A stretch of DNA of 27,419 nt, taken from PNAI01 sp964575715 (lineage in GTDB: Bacteria; Pseudomonadota; Alphaproteobacteria; Rhizobiales; Xanthobacteraceae). This document shows, piece after piece, positions 1 to 7,840 of the stretch. The position numbers and the translations under genes are program-made. Location: contig CAZNSG010000051.1 of the NCBI GenBank assembly GCA_964575715.1, forward strand, positions 1 through 27,419. The letters run 5' to 3'. Below the pieces are notes generated by a model, which worked only from the letters and a program-made list of their open reading frames with translations, was not told the origin of the DNA and searched no databases. Positions within the stretch are counted from its first letter, which is position 1. Each line of letters opens with the position of its first letter.

Positions 1-165
1 CGTGGAATCGGCGCCGAGATCGGCGTCGCGTTCGAGACGGGAAAATCCGGGACCATTGCGGAGGCGGATGCAAGCCACAGCGCTCTCACGGAGCGTATCG
101 GCCGGCTTGAGAAGGACGTCGCCGCAATGAAGCGCAGACTGGATCAATTGCAGCCGAGCGATTGA
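1..165 (+). CDS. C-terminal fragment of an unidentified protein (partial, cut by left edge)
   Basis: The frame is open from base 1 to a TGA at 163-165 and gives the last 54 residues of a protein whose start lies outside the window. The final part (about residues 25-51) has hydrophobic residues spaced like a short coiled coil (ALTERIGRLEKDVAAMKRRL) and is rich in Lys, Arg and Glu. I do not recognise the family. The ORF is credible because it runs unbroken from the edge and is followed at once by a strong terminator hairpin. Confidence 0.6.
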   Translation, partial: RGIGAEIGVAFETGKSGTIAEADASHSALTERIGRLEKDVAAMKRRLDQLQPSD

Positions 166-166
166 A

Positions 167-201
167 AAAATCGCGGCGATTGCCCGCCGCGATTTTCTTT
201 T
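167..201. terminator. Bidirectional rho-independent terminator
   Basis: A perfect 12-bp stem (167-178 pairs with 185-196) with a 6-base loop is followed by a T-rich run on the plus strand and preceded by an A-run that becomes a T-run on the minus strand. It lies between two convergent genes, the fragment ending at 165 and the CHAP-like gene ending at 229, and can stop transcription from both. Confidence 0.85.
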
Positions 202-228
202 CTCAACGTTTGAAGAAACGCCGAGGCG

Positions 229-972
229 TTACGGCATCACATAGGCGTAGATGCGCCCGCGCGGATAGGTCGATTCCGCGACGCGCCCGCCGTGATTGCC
301 GGAAATGACGATCGGATTTCCGTTGCCGTCCGTGGCACGCACGATGCCGACATGGCCGCTGATTTCGCTATTGCCGCGAGTGAGCACGACGATGGCACCC
401 ACGCGCACTTCAGGCTTGCCGTCCGCATCAAGAAGCGGCTTGCCGTATTTGAGGAACGAGCGCGCCGCGCGCGAGCCGGTGCCGGCCTTGCCGGTTTGGC
501 CCAGGATGAAATTCATGAAATCGGCGCACCAGAGCTCACTGGGCACGCCAATCTGCGAGGAATTTGCGCCTTTCCAATCCAAGGCCCTAAGCAGCGGACT
601 GGTATCGCCGGATTTTGCCGCCGCTTCGGCGGCGGGCTTGGCGGCGCTGTTGAGAACCAGCTTGCTGATGCTGCTGGTGGTGATCTTGCCCAGGCTGCTG
701 GATGAATCGACGGTGTTGCTTACGATCGGCCGCAAGTTTTCAATGGGGGCTTGCGGCATGAGCAGCGTGGCATTGTCGCTGCGCTGATTGGGTTCGTTTT
801 GATGAACCGGAATGGTTCGTCTGGCGGGAGCGACTGCGACGGGAGGTTCCGCAGTTGTGACAGCGCCGTTGAAGCGCTCATTTCCCGTTCCCGTCAAAGG
901 ATTCGCGGCGATAGGCGATACCGTGACAACCACAACGGCAAACACGGCTAGCGACAGTACTGGACTCTGCAT
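229..972 (-). CDS. Secreted CHAP-like (TIGR02594-type) protein
   Basis: 247 residues. Residues 1-23 form a signal peptide with a long Val/Ala core, so the protein is exported. A low-complexity Pro/Ala/Ser linker (about 25-125) leads to a C-terminal domain with the cysteine of LWCADFMNFIL (Cys149) and the histidine of SGHVGIV (His207), the arrangement of CHAP/NlpC-P60-like cysteine peptidases and amidases; the whole domain matches the TIGR02594 style. Known relatives are thought to cut peptidoglycan peptides, but the substrate here is unknown. The ATG has a GGAAG motif 7 bases upstream. The gene converges on the fragment at the left edge and shares its terminator; no partner is visible upstream. 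Confidence 0.75.
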   Translation of the reverse strand: MQSPVLSLAVFAVVVVTVSPIAANPLTGTGNERFNGAVTTAEPPVAVAPARRTIPVHQNEPNQRSDNATLLMPQAPIENLRPIVSNTVDSSSSLGKITTSSISKLVLNSAAKPAAEAAAKSGDTSPLLRALDWKGANSSQIGVPSELWCADFMNFILGQTGKAGTGSRAARSFLKYGKPLLDADGKPEVRVGAIVVLTRGNSEISGHVGIVRATDGNGNPIVISGNHGGRVAESTYPRGRIYAYVMP

Positions 973-1070
973 GGCTCAACTTCCGTCCCTACGAACCGAA
1001 CCTGAGTTAAGTTTCTTATCCTCCTATTTCCTGTGCCGCCGCTCGCGGGAAACAGATCAATTCTGTCTTT

Positions 1071-1100
1071 CATACTGTAGTTTCACATACTGTAGTTTCA
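1071..1100. repeat. 15-bp perfect tandem duplication
   Basis: The unit CATACTGTAGTTTCA occurs twice back to back (1071-1085 and 1086-1100) about 100 bases upstream of the CHAP-like gene start on the minus strand. Two phased identical sites upstream of a gene could bind a regulator, but two copies alone could also be a replication-slippage duplication. Confidence 0.6.
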
Positions 1101-2060
1101 TGGTGTTGTCCGCAAGTTTAATGACGGACTCACCATTCTTAAGTAACTATTATGATTAACCTCCGAGCCGGTTGCAATGGTTTTTGTTGGTATGCACAGG
1201 CCGGGTTAAGACCAAGGTCTTATGCGGCCCCCGCGCTCTCGCGCTGCATAAAGCCTTAAAAAATACATCAGGCGCGTGTCCAATCCTAATTTGTGCCCGA
1301 ACAAGCCCCTGACCGCGCCAGGTCGCGCCACGCCGCCCACCGGCTAGGATTTCTCCATTTGCGCGTGCGACACCGCCGCAGACATTAACTGGCCGGGATC
1401 GGCGGTCTGGCGCGGAATTCGTCGCAACTCCGCAGGCTCCAGCCAACGGTGCGCCCCCGCGCATGGCGTTACAAACGTTCATTTTGGCGTTAATTCTTGG
1501 CAACCGCTGGCGCTCATTCGTGGGCCAGAATTCGTTAACACGTGAAGAGATCGGTGGGCCGGCCGGAAATGAAGTCATCCAAGAAATCGCGTAAATATCG
1601 ATGGAGTGAAGATCGAATTTCAGTTCGCATGATTTGATCTTGAATTCGACAAGAACGCCACATGCAATGAGCGATCAACCGCCGATACGGGCTTGCCGCC
1701 ATTGCGCGCGGTGGCGGCATGGACGCGATGCCGGGCCAGTATGAGCGGCCGTGGCCGGCACGATGCGCGATCTTAGACCAACCATGGACATGCGCACTGT
1801 GCTCAAGGGCGCGTTCAGAGATCACCTGCGCTGGCGCGAGCAAGCGCGCGACGCCAGTGTGATTGCCGGACAGCGCTTCGCTCAGACCGGTGGCGGGACT
1901 CTTGGTGTGAAAAATTGCCGCTGCGTGCTGCCCATTCGTTACGGTTGAAATTCTACTCGTCGCGGCAACCCTGCAGATCGCGTGGGCTGAGAGCCAACGT
2001 GCGCTTGCAGCCGCAGACGAATTGTCAATCTCTCAGCAACATAGTGTCAACAAATGTTAA

Positions 2061-2083
2061 GTCTGTTGGGCAATCAAACAGAC
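2061..2083. promoter_or_regulatory. 7-bp inverted repeat, possible operator
   Basis: GTCTGTT at 2061-2067 pairs with AACAGAC at 2077-2083 across a 9-base spacer, followed by AT-rich sequence. It lies about 150-190 bases upstream of the GGDEF-EAL gene. It could be an operator, but no -35/-10 pair is clear and the motif is not one I recognise. Confidence 0.2.
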
Positions 2084-2230
2084 ATAAAATATTTGCAAGC
2101 GACGACGGCGTATGGATGATTTCGGGACAGAAGGAACGTCACACCAACCGTTAAAGTCTTGTTGCCCATACATGACCGGTTTCCCGTGAATTAAGGGCGT
2201 TGAAACATAAGTTAGATAAGCTTTGCTAAA

Positions 2231-4918
2231 TTGATAACAGGGCATTGGGCAGTGCTGAACAGACTGCACATTCTACGGCTGCCAAAATTCATTTCTGAGC
2301 GGCGAAGCACCGCCATTTTCGGCGCGGTGATCGTTGCCATGCTCTGGGCCGGCGTGATTCTGAAATATATCGACGACATCAAAAGCGACAAAAAAGACGC
2401 CGAACGTGCAAATCAAAATTTTGCGATGGTGTTCGAGGAAAACGTGCTGCGCTCGATCGGCGAGATCGACAAGGCGCTCTTGTATCTGCGGAAAAGCATC
2501 GAGTCGCGGAAAGCCACAACCGATTATTCCACCATCGCCAATACTACGGACGTGCTGAGCGAGATCATTGTTCAAGTTGCGATCATCGATGCCGACGGCA
2601 TCATGCGCGCCTCGAATGCCGGCCCACAACCGGCACCCGCGCTAGACTTGAGCGACCGGGAACATTATCGCGTCCACGTCAACAGCACGAGCGATCAGCT
2701 CTTCATCAGCAAACCGGTGATCGGCCGCGTGAGCGGGAAATGGTCGGTGCAGATTACGCGGCGCTTCTTGAACGCCGACAACAGCTTCGCCGGCGTCGTT
2801 GTGGCCTCGCTCAATCCCGAACATCTGACGAAATTTTATGACAAGATCGATTTCGGCTCGGCGGTGTCAATTACCTTGATCGGCGACGATGGCGTGGTCC
2901 GATCAAGCGGCGGCAGCGCCAGTGGCTATAAACTGGGTCAAGATCTGAAGCTCAGCAATCTGTTCAATCGCTTGCAAATGGGGGCGAATGCCACATTCGT
3001 AGACACCAGCATCTCCGATGGGCATGATGAATTGATCACGGTCCGCAAGATCAGAGGCCATCCGTTGTGGGTGAGCGTGAGCACAAATAAACAAGAGATC
3101 TACCAGGATTCATTGTCCGCATTGAAGCTTAATGCACTGGCGGGAATCGTGATCACCCTGATCATGCTCGCAGCGATTGAGCGGATACTGCGGAGTGAGA
3201 CGAAGGCGCGACTGAAAGCGGAGCAGCTTCAGCTGACGCTTGAGAACATGAGCCAGGGCATCATGCTGGTCACCAAGGACCTGCAAATTCCGATCATCAA
3301 TGGACGATGCGCCGAACTCTTGGGCTTGCCTAAGGAATTCATCAGTAAGCCGCCACGATTCGATCAGCTCATCGAATATCAGACTCAAAGTGAAAAGCTC
3401 CGCAATGCGGCGAAGCCGAATCGGCAGGAGTTTTTTGAACCGTCCACTTCGATCAATTCCGCGAGTCAGGTGGCGGTTTGCGAACGCATGATGCCGAATG
3501 GAAGCGTCATCGAAGTTCGCAGCGGACATCTTCCCGATGGCAGTTTTGTGCAGACCTTCACCGACATCACGAAACGGTGGGAGGCCGAATCTCATGTGGC
3601 GCGTCTGGCGGCCGAGGATCCTCTTACCGGCCTGCCGAACCGGCGCGTGTTTCGCTCCACGCTCGATCAGATGAGCAAGCTGTCAGCGCCCGGGCCCGGA
3701 AGCCATCAGCCGAAGAACGAATTCGCCGTGCTATTTCTCGATCTCGATCGGTTCAAGGTCATCAATGATACCCTTGGCCATCGGATCGGCGATATGCTTT
3801 TGCAAGAAGTTGCCAAGCGCCTGAAGTTGTCGCTGCGGGCGACCGACATTCTGGCTCGGCTCGGCGGCGACGAATTCGCGGTTGTCGTGCCGTCATTCGT
3901 AACACGCGCGGCAATCGAAGTCCTCGCGACTGGCCTTATTGTCGCGATCTCGCAGCCCTATGAGATCGATGGCTATCGAATCCGCTCCAATGTGAGCATT
4001 GGCATTGCCATCGGTCCGCAGGATGGCGAAAGCGTCGATGATCTCTTGATGGCCGCGGACCTTGCGCTTTATTCGGTCAAGGCCGGCAATCGCGGAACCT
4101 ACAAGTTCTACGAAAAGTCGATGAACAAGGAACTCAACGACCGCAGGCAGATGGAATTGGATCTGCGCGAGGCGATCGAACACCACGAACTGGAACTGTA
4201 TTATCAGCCGATCCTAAACCTGCGGAGCAATGTGATCACCGGCTTCGAGGCGCTGGCGCGGTGGCGCCATCCAATCAAAGGGATGGTTCCGCCGACGCTG
4301 TTCATCCCGGTGGCGGAAGACAGCGGGCTGATTCTACCGCTTGGCGAATGGGCGCTGCGGGAAGCATGCCGCACGGCGGCGCAATGGCCAGAGCATCTGC
4401 GGATCGCCGTCAATCTGTCGCCGATTCAATTTTCATCGCCTAGTCTCTTTCACCTGGTTGAAGATATTCTGGCCGAAACAGGCCTGCAGCCGCATCGACT
4501 CGAGCTTGAAATCACCGAGCGTATTTTCATGGAGGACAGCGAGACCACGCTTTCAGCTTTGTGGCGGCTTAAGGCGCTCGGTGTGCGCGTCTCGCTCGAC
4601 GATTTCGGCACGGGTTACTCGTCGCTCAGCTATTTACGCAGCTTCCCATTCGACAAGATCAAGGTCGATCGCGCCTTCGTCTCCGACCTCAAAGATACCT
4701 CCGGCCATATCGTGATCGTGCAAGCGGTGGTCAGCATTGCACGCGCGCTGGGAATGACGACCACGGCGGAAGGCGTCGAAACCGAGGAACAGCAGCAATT
4801 TCTCGCGACGCTCGGCTGCGATGAGGCGCAAGGCTATCTCTACAGCGCCCCCGTTCCGATCGAGAACGTTCCCGAGCTCATTGCCAAATGGGCAACACAG
4901 AAAACCAGGGCCGCCTAA
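2231..4918 (+). CDS. Membrane sensor diguanylate cyclase/phosphodiesterase (PAS-GGDEF-EAL)
   Basis: 895 residues from the first start codon (TTG at 2231). A GTG at 2252 with AGGG 9 bases upstream is the likelier start and removes 7 residues. Two membrane segments (about 27-45 and 302-318) enclose a periplasmic sensor of Cache style. A PAS-like domain (about 333-450) follows, then GGDEF (about 460-625; motif GGDEF at 545-549, with the RATD inhibitory I-site at 536-539 exactly five residues before it), then EAL (about 642-885; EAL at 673-675, DDFGTGYSS at 790-798, KVDRAF at 811-816). All signature residues of both catalytic domains are present, so it can in principle both make and degrade cyclic di-GMP in response to an external signal. 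The gene stands alone and converges on the EamA gene. Confidence 0.93.
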   Translation: MITGHWAVLNRLHILRLPKFISERRSTAIFGAVIVAMLWAGVILKYIDDIKSDKKDAERANQNFAMVFEENVLRSIGEIDKALLYLRKSIESRKATTDYSTIANTTDVLSEIIVQVAIIDADGIMRASNAGPQPAPALDLSDREHYRVHVNSTSDQLFISKPVIGRVSGKWSVQITRRFLNADNSFAGVVVASLNPEHLTKFYDKIDFGSAVSITLIGDDGVVRSSGGSASGYKLGQDLKLSNLFNRLQMGANATFVDTSISDGHDELITVRKIRGHPLWVSVSTNKQEIYQDSLSALKLNALAGIVITLIMLAAIERILRSETKARLKAEQLQLTLENMSQGIMLVTKDLQIPIINGRCAELLGLPKEFISKPPRFDQLIEYQTQSEKLRNAAKPNRQEFFEPSTSINSASQVAVCERMMPNGSVIEVRSGHLPDGSFVQTFTDITKRWEAESHVARLAAEDPLTGLPNRRVFRSTLDQMSKLSAPGPGSHQPKNEFAVLFLDLDRFKVINDTLGHRIGDMLLQEVAKRLKLSLRATDILARLGGDEFAVVVPSFVTRAAIEVLATGLIVAISQPYEIDGYRIRSNVSIGIAIGPQDGESVDDLLMAADLALYSVKAGNRGTYKFYEKSMNKELNDRRQMELDLREAIEHHELELYYQPILNLRSNVITGFEALARWRHPIKGMVPPTLFIPVAEDSGLILPLGEWALREACRTAAQWPEHLRIAVNLSPIQFSSPSLFHLVEDILAETGLQPHRLELEITERIFMEDSETTLSALWRLKALGVRVSLDDFGTGYSSLSYLRSFPFDKIKVDRAFVSDLKDTSGHIVIVQAVVSIARALGMTTTAEGVETEEQQQFLATLGCDEAQGYLYSAPVPIENVPELIAKWATQKTRAA

Positions 4919-4923
4919 AGCGC

Positions 4924-4959
4924 AGGCTCGGTAGGCCGCTCGGCCGGCAGCTTGAGCCT
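4924..4959. terminator. Possible shared hairpin between convergent genes
   Basis: AGGCTC (4924-4929) pairs with GAGCCT (4954-4959), with a smaller GGCC/GGCC hairpin inside (4934-4945). The 41-bp gap lies between the stops of the GGDEF-EAL and EamA genes. There is only a short ACATTTT tract on the plus side, so termination efficiency is doubtful. Confidence 0.3.
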
Positions 4960-5904
4960 CTACATTTTCGATGATTGCGGCGCGGCGCCCGCGATACTGG
5001 AAGCGCGCTGCGATGCAGTCTTGCGGTAGGCTTCGTGCCAGAGCAGGAACAATCCCGATGCCACGACGATGCCCGAACCGATGAGGAGCGCGAGCGTCGG
5101 TATCTCGCTCCAAACAACAAAATCGATCAATAGCGCCCAAACCAACAAGAAGTAATAAAACGGCGAAACCGCCGTGGTCGGCGCCAGATGCAGCGCCTGG
5201 GTCCAATAGTACTGTGCGATGGCATTGGCAAAACCGCTGCCAATGAGCAGCGCTGCATCCAATGGCGTCGGCCATTTGAAGCCAAACAGCAGCAGGAAAG
5301 TGTGAAAGAACGCGACGGTGGCCATCTGCCACAGCAGAAGCGTGTTGGCCGATTCGGTCTTCGACATGCCGCGAACCGCGACGATGACGCTGCCGTACAT
5401 CATGGCATTGGCGAGCGCGAATAGCGCGCCGACTTGCAGCGAATCCGCTCCCGGATTGGTGACGATGAGGACTCCGAAAAACCCGATGAACAGTACGGCC
5501 CAACGCACCGGGCCGGCGCGTTCTTTGAGCCAAATGATCGACACCAGGGCCGCGAACAAGGGCGCCGAGAAATTGATGGCGATGGCGCCCGCCAACGGCA
5601 TCAGCATCAGCGCGATGACGGTAAAAGTCTGCGAGATCGATTGCGAAAGGCCGCGTGCAACGTGGTCGCGCGGCCGTTTGGTGGCGAAGACCGAAAGACC
5701 GGTGAACGGCAGGACGAAAGCAGCGCAGATGATGAGCGAGGAGAACGAGCGGAAGAACATTACCTCGCCGACCGGATAGAGCGCCACTTGCCATTTTGCG
5801 ATCGCGCTTGAGAGCGCGAACAGCAAACTCGCCGCAATCATGAAAATAATGCCAGCCGGCACGTCGTCCTTCCGCCGAACGGCTGGCGTGTGGCTTGCGG
5901 TCAT
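4960..5904 (-). CDS. EamA/DMT-family exporter
   Basis: Inner-membrane protein with about ten hydrophobic helices arranged as two EamA halves, typical of the drug/metabolite transporter superfamily; the substrate is unknown. From the ATG at 5904 it begins MTASHTPAVRRKDDVPAG and is 314 residues long, the usual family length, with GAGAA-like purines just upstream. An alternative ATG at 6012 overlaps the pxpC stop as ATGA and would add 36 residues unlike other family members. That ATGA would allow translational coupling, so the start is not settled. It is the last gene of the minus-strand operon with pxpB and pxpC, which suggests it exports a product or by-product of those genes. Confidence 0.88.
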   Translation of the reverse strand: MTASHTPAVRRKDDVPAGIIFMIAASLLFALSSAIAKWQVALYPVGEVMFFRSFSSLIICAAFVLPFTGLSVFATKRPRDHVARGLSQSISQTFTVIALMLMPLAGAIAINFSAPLFAALVSIIWLKERAGPVRWAVLFIGFFGVLIVTNPGADSLQVGALFALANAMMYGSVIVAVRGMSKTESANTLLLWQMATVAFFHTFLLLFGFKWPTPLDAALLIGSGFANAIAQYYWTQALHLAPTTAVSPFYYFLLVWALLIDFVVWSEIPTLALLIGSGIVVASGLFLLWHEAYRKTASQRASSIAGAAPQSSKM

Positions 5905-6008
5905 CCGTTCTCTGCCGGTGACGTCCGCATGTAACCTTGTGCTCGCGGAATTGAGCGTTGGTCCATTCTGCAAATATGCGATGATGCTTTGGGGTGGCGC
6001 CGGCCTGT

Positions 6009-7061
6009 TCATGCCGCCCAACCTTGGCCGTCGACGATGCCGCTGATCAGGTTGCTGTCGAGCAATCGAGGGGTCACGTCCGTGCCCGCGTGATCGAGCG
6101 GCACGATCTTGTCGGCGATGCAGTCCATCTCGGCCAGTAGCTTGCGCCGTGCGGCCACCGCAATATCGATGCTCACTGGCTCGAACGCGATCTTTGCCCC
6201 GATCGGCAGGCGGCCAAGCGCGGGCAGATCGGCCGAGATGACGGTTGCGATCTTGGGATAGCCTCCGGTGGTCTGGCGATCCGCCAGCAGCACGATCGGC
6301 TTGCCGTTGCCGGGCACTTGAATTGAGCCAGGCGCGATGGCGTCGGAGGTGATGTTGAACCCACGGAGGTGATCGAGCGAGCGGCCATCAAGCCGCATCC
6401 CCATGCGGTCGGAGCCGGCGCCAACGGTGTATTCGCTTGCAAAAAAGTTCGCGATCGCTTGCTGCGAGAAATAATCGCTCTGCGGTCCGGCGATGACTCG
6501 GATGCGATCGGGCGCGCTGAGATCGAGCCCGACAAGCCGAAATTCATCGCGCTCCGTCGCCGTGCTTTGAACGAGCGGCAGAAGATCGCCCGCGACAAGG
6601 GCGCGCCCTTGCCAGCCGCCGAAGCCACCGCGGATGTAGGTCGAGACGCTGCCGAGCACCGGCGCAATGTTAAAGCCACCTTCGACCGCCACATAGAGCG
6701 TCGTTGCATCCCACAGCGAGCCGATCCGGATGATGTCGCCGCGGCGGAGGTGAACACTCTCCATCGCTCCGATCAGCGTGCCGGCCGAGGCCATCTCGTC
6801 GGGAAGAATTTCGATGGCGGCCTTGGCGCCGACGAAGGCTAGCCTGACGTCGTTGGCCTCGACCGCAAGCGTGGGTCCCACATAGGCCACCTCAAGGGCG
6901 CCGGTGCCGGGCGCATTGCCGACCAGCGCATTGGCCGCGCGAAGGCTTACCGGATCGAGCGCGCCACTCACCGGGATGCCCAAATGCTGATGACCAGGCC
7001 GTCCCAGATCCTGAATCGTGGTCAACAGACCAGGCGAGATTACGCGCAGCGCCGGATTCAT
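6009..7061 (-). CDS. pxpC: 5-oxoprolinase subunit C (KipA/biotin-dependent carboxyltransferase family)
   Basis: 350 residues, full length. The opening (SPGLLTTIQDLGRPGHQHLG) and the segments GALEVAYVGPTL, GGFGGWQGRALVAGD and PIVLLADRQTTGGYPKIATV are hallmarks of the PxpC/KipA family. In Escherichia coli PxpA, PxpB and PxpC together open 5-oxoproline (pyroglutamate) to glutamate using ATP; PxpC is also related to urea amidolyase/allophanate hydrolase parts. Its ATG overlaps the pxpB stop as ATGA, so the two are translationally coupled, as expected for partners in one complex. The PxpA (LamB/YcsF) partner is not in this window. Confidence 0.9.
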   Translation of the reverse strand: MNPALRVISPGLLTTIQDLGRPGHQHLGIPVSGALDPVSLRAANALVGNAPGTGALEVAYVGPTLAVEANDVRLAFVGAKAAIEILPDEMASAGTLIGAMESVHLRRGDIIRIGSLWDATTLYVAVEGGFNIAPVLGSVSTYIRGGFGGWQGRALVAGDLLPLVQSTATERDEFRLVGLDLSAPDRIRVIAGPQSDYFSQQAIANFFASEYTVGAGSDRMGMRLDGRSLDHLRGFNITSDAIAPGSIQVPGNGKPIVLLADRQTTGGYPKIATVISADLPALGRLPIGAKIAFEPVSIDIAVAARRKLLAEMDCIADKIVPLDHAGTDVTPRLLDSNLISGIVDGQGWAA

Positions 7062-7807
7062 GCCGCCGCTCCCAGGGAGCCGTCGGTCGGCACGATCTTG
7101 AGGATGCCGTCGGCAGCATTTGCCAGCAGGGTTTTATATTCGCGCACCGACACCGGCGAGAACGTCACCTGATCGCCAGGGGCGAGCAGCGCGCCGGCGC
7201 CCGGCCGGCAGTCCCACAGCGATACCGGCGATCGTCCGATGAGATGCCATCCGCACGGGGTTTGCAGCGGAAATATACAGGTCATATTCATCGCGATAGC
7301 GAGCGAGCCGGCCGGGATCCGCACGCGTGGAGTCTCGCGCCGCGCCAGATTGAGTTCGGCCGGAACATCGCCCATGTAAGCCTGGCCCGGCAGAAACCCG
7401 AGCATATAAACATGATAGCTGACCGCGCTGTGCCGCTCGACGACTTGAGCCGGCGAAAGGCCGGTGCGCTTCGCAACCTCGTCGAGATCAGGCGCGAGGC
7501 TTGCATCATAACAAACCGGAAGCTGCCAGACGCGTCCGGCTTGCTCGATCATTCGCAGGCCCTGCATCAGTTCATCGACGCATGCGGTGAGCGAAGCGGC
7601 CGAAAGCGCGAGCGGGTCGTAGTACACCGTAAGCGAGCGGAACGTCGGCACGGTTTCCATCATGCCGTCGATCTTGCCTTGGCTTTTGGCTTCGTTCAGG
7701 CGCCGGGCCAGGGCTAGAACCCGATGACTGAGTCGCCGGTCGACGCCTTCGCCAAATTCGACAATGAGCGCCGTGTCTCCCGCCGGCAACACCTTGTAGT
7801 CGGGCAT
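7058..7807 (-). CDS. pxpB: 5-oxoprolinase subunit B (KipI family)
   Basis: 249 residues from the ATG at 7807. A perfect GGAGGAG lies 8 bases upstream, which excludes the TTG at 7825 that lengthens the frame by 6 codons. Family motifs are clear: PAGDTALIVEFG near the start, SVSYHVYMLGF-like text (AVSYHVYMLGFLPGQAYMG), RVRIPAGSLAIA, and the C-terminal TPCGWHLIGRSP and FSPGDQV-like (LAPGDQVTFSPVS) segments. KipI in Bacillus is also known as an inhibitor of the sporulation kinase KinA, but next to pxpC the metabolic role in 5-oxoproline cleavage is likelier. The upstream gene ends 33 bases before it on the same strand, so they are probably co-transcribed. Confidence 0.9.
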   Translation of the reverse strand: MPDYKVLPAGDTALIVEFGEGVDRRLSHRVLALARRLNEAKSQGKIDGMMETVPTFRSLTVYYDPLALSAASLTACVDELMQGLRMIEQAGRVWQLPVCYDASLAPDLDEVAKRTGLSPAQVVERHSAVSYHVYMLGFLPGQAYMGDVPAELNLARRETPRVRIPAGSLAIAMNMTCIFPLQTPCGWHLIGRSPVSLWDCRPGAGALLAPGDQVTFSPVSVREYKTLLANAADGILKIVPTDGSLGAAA

Positions 7808-7815
7808 GATTGGCA

Positions 7816-7822
7816 CTCCTCC
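7816..7822 (-). promoter_or_regulatory. Strong ribosome binding site of pxpB
   Basis: On the minus strand the bases read GGAGGAG, 8 bases before the ATG at 7807. This sets the pxpB start and suggests pxpB is translated strongly on its own within the polycistronic message. Confidence 0.7.
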
Positions 7823-7840
7823 CAACGAATGATTGGGCGA

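Larger units (their letters stand above)
973..2230. other. Long intergenic stretch without a convincing gene
   Basis: About 1.26 kb. The open frames here (for example 1156-1578 minus, 1535-1843 minus and 1751-1948 plus) show no recognisable domain, no good ribosome binding site and Arg/Cys/His-rich out-of-frame composition. The region is AT-richer near 1070-1160 and 2040-2240, as expected for promoters serving the flanking genes that diverge from it. It holds a 15-bp tandem duplication (1071-1100) and a 7-bp inverted repeat (2061-2083), listed separately. Confidence 0.5.

Noticed and set aside
1751..1948. 65-codon plus-strand frame in the long intergenic region
   Set aside because: No good ribosome binding site and no recognisable family; the composition fits chance coding.
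4634..5794. 386-codon minus-strand open frame
   Set aside because: It runs across the end of the GGDEF-EAL gene and lies in another frame of the EamA gene; composition is Arg/His/Cys-rich and no domain is seen.
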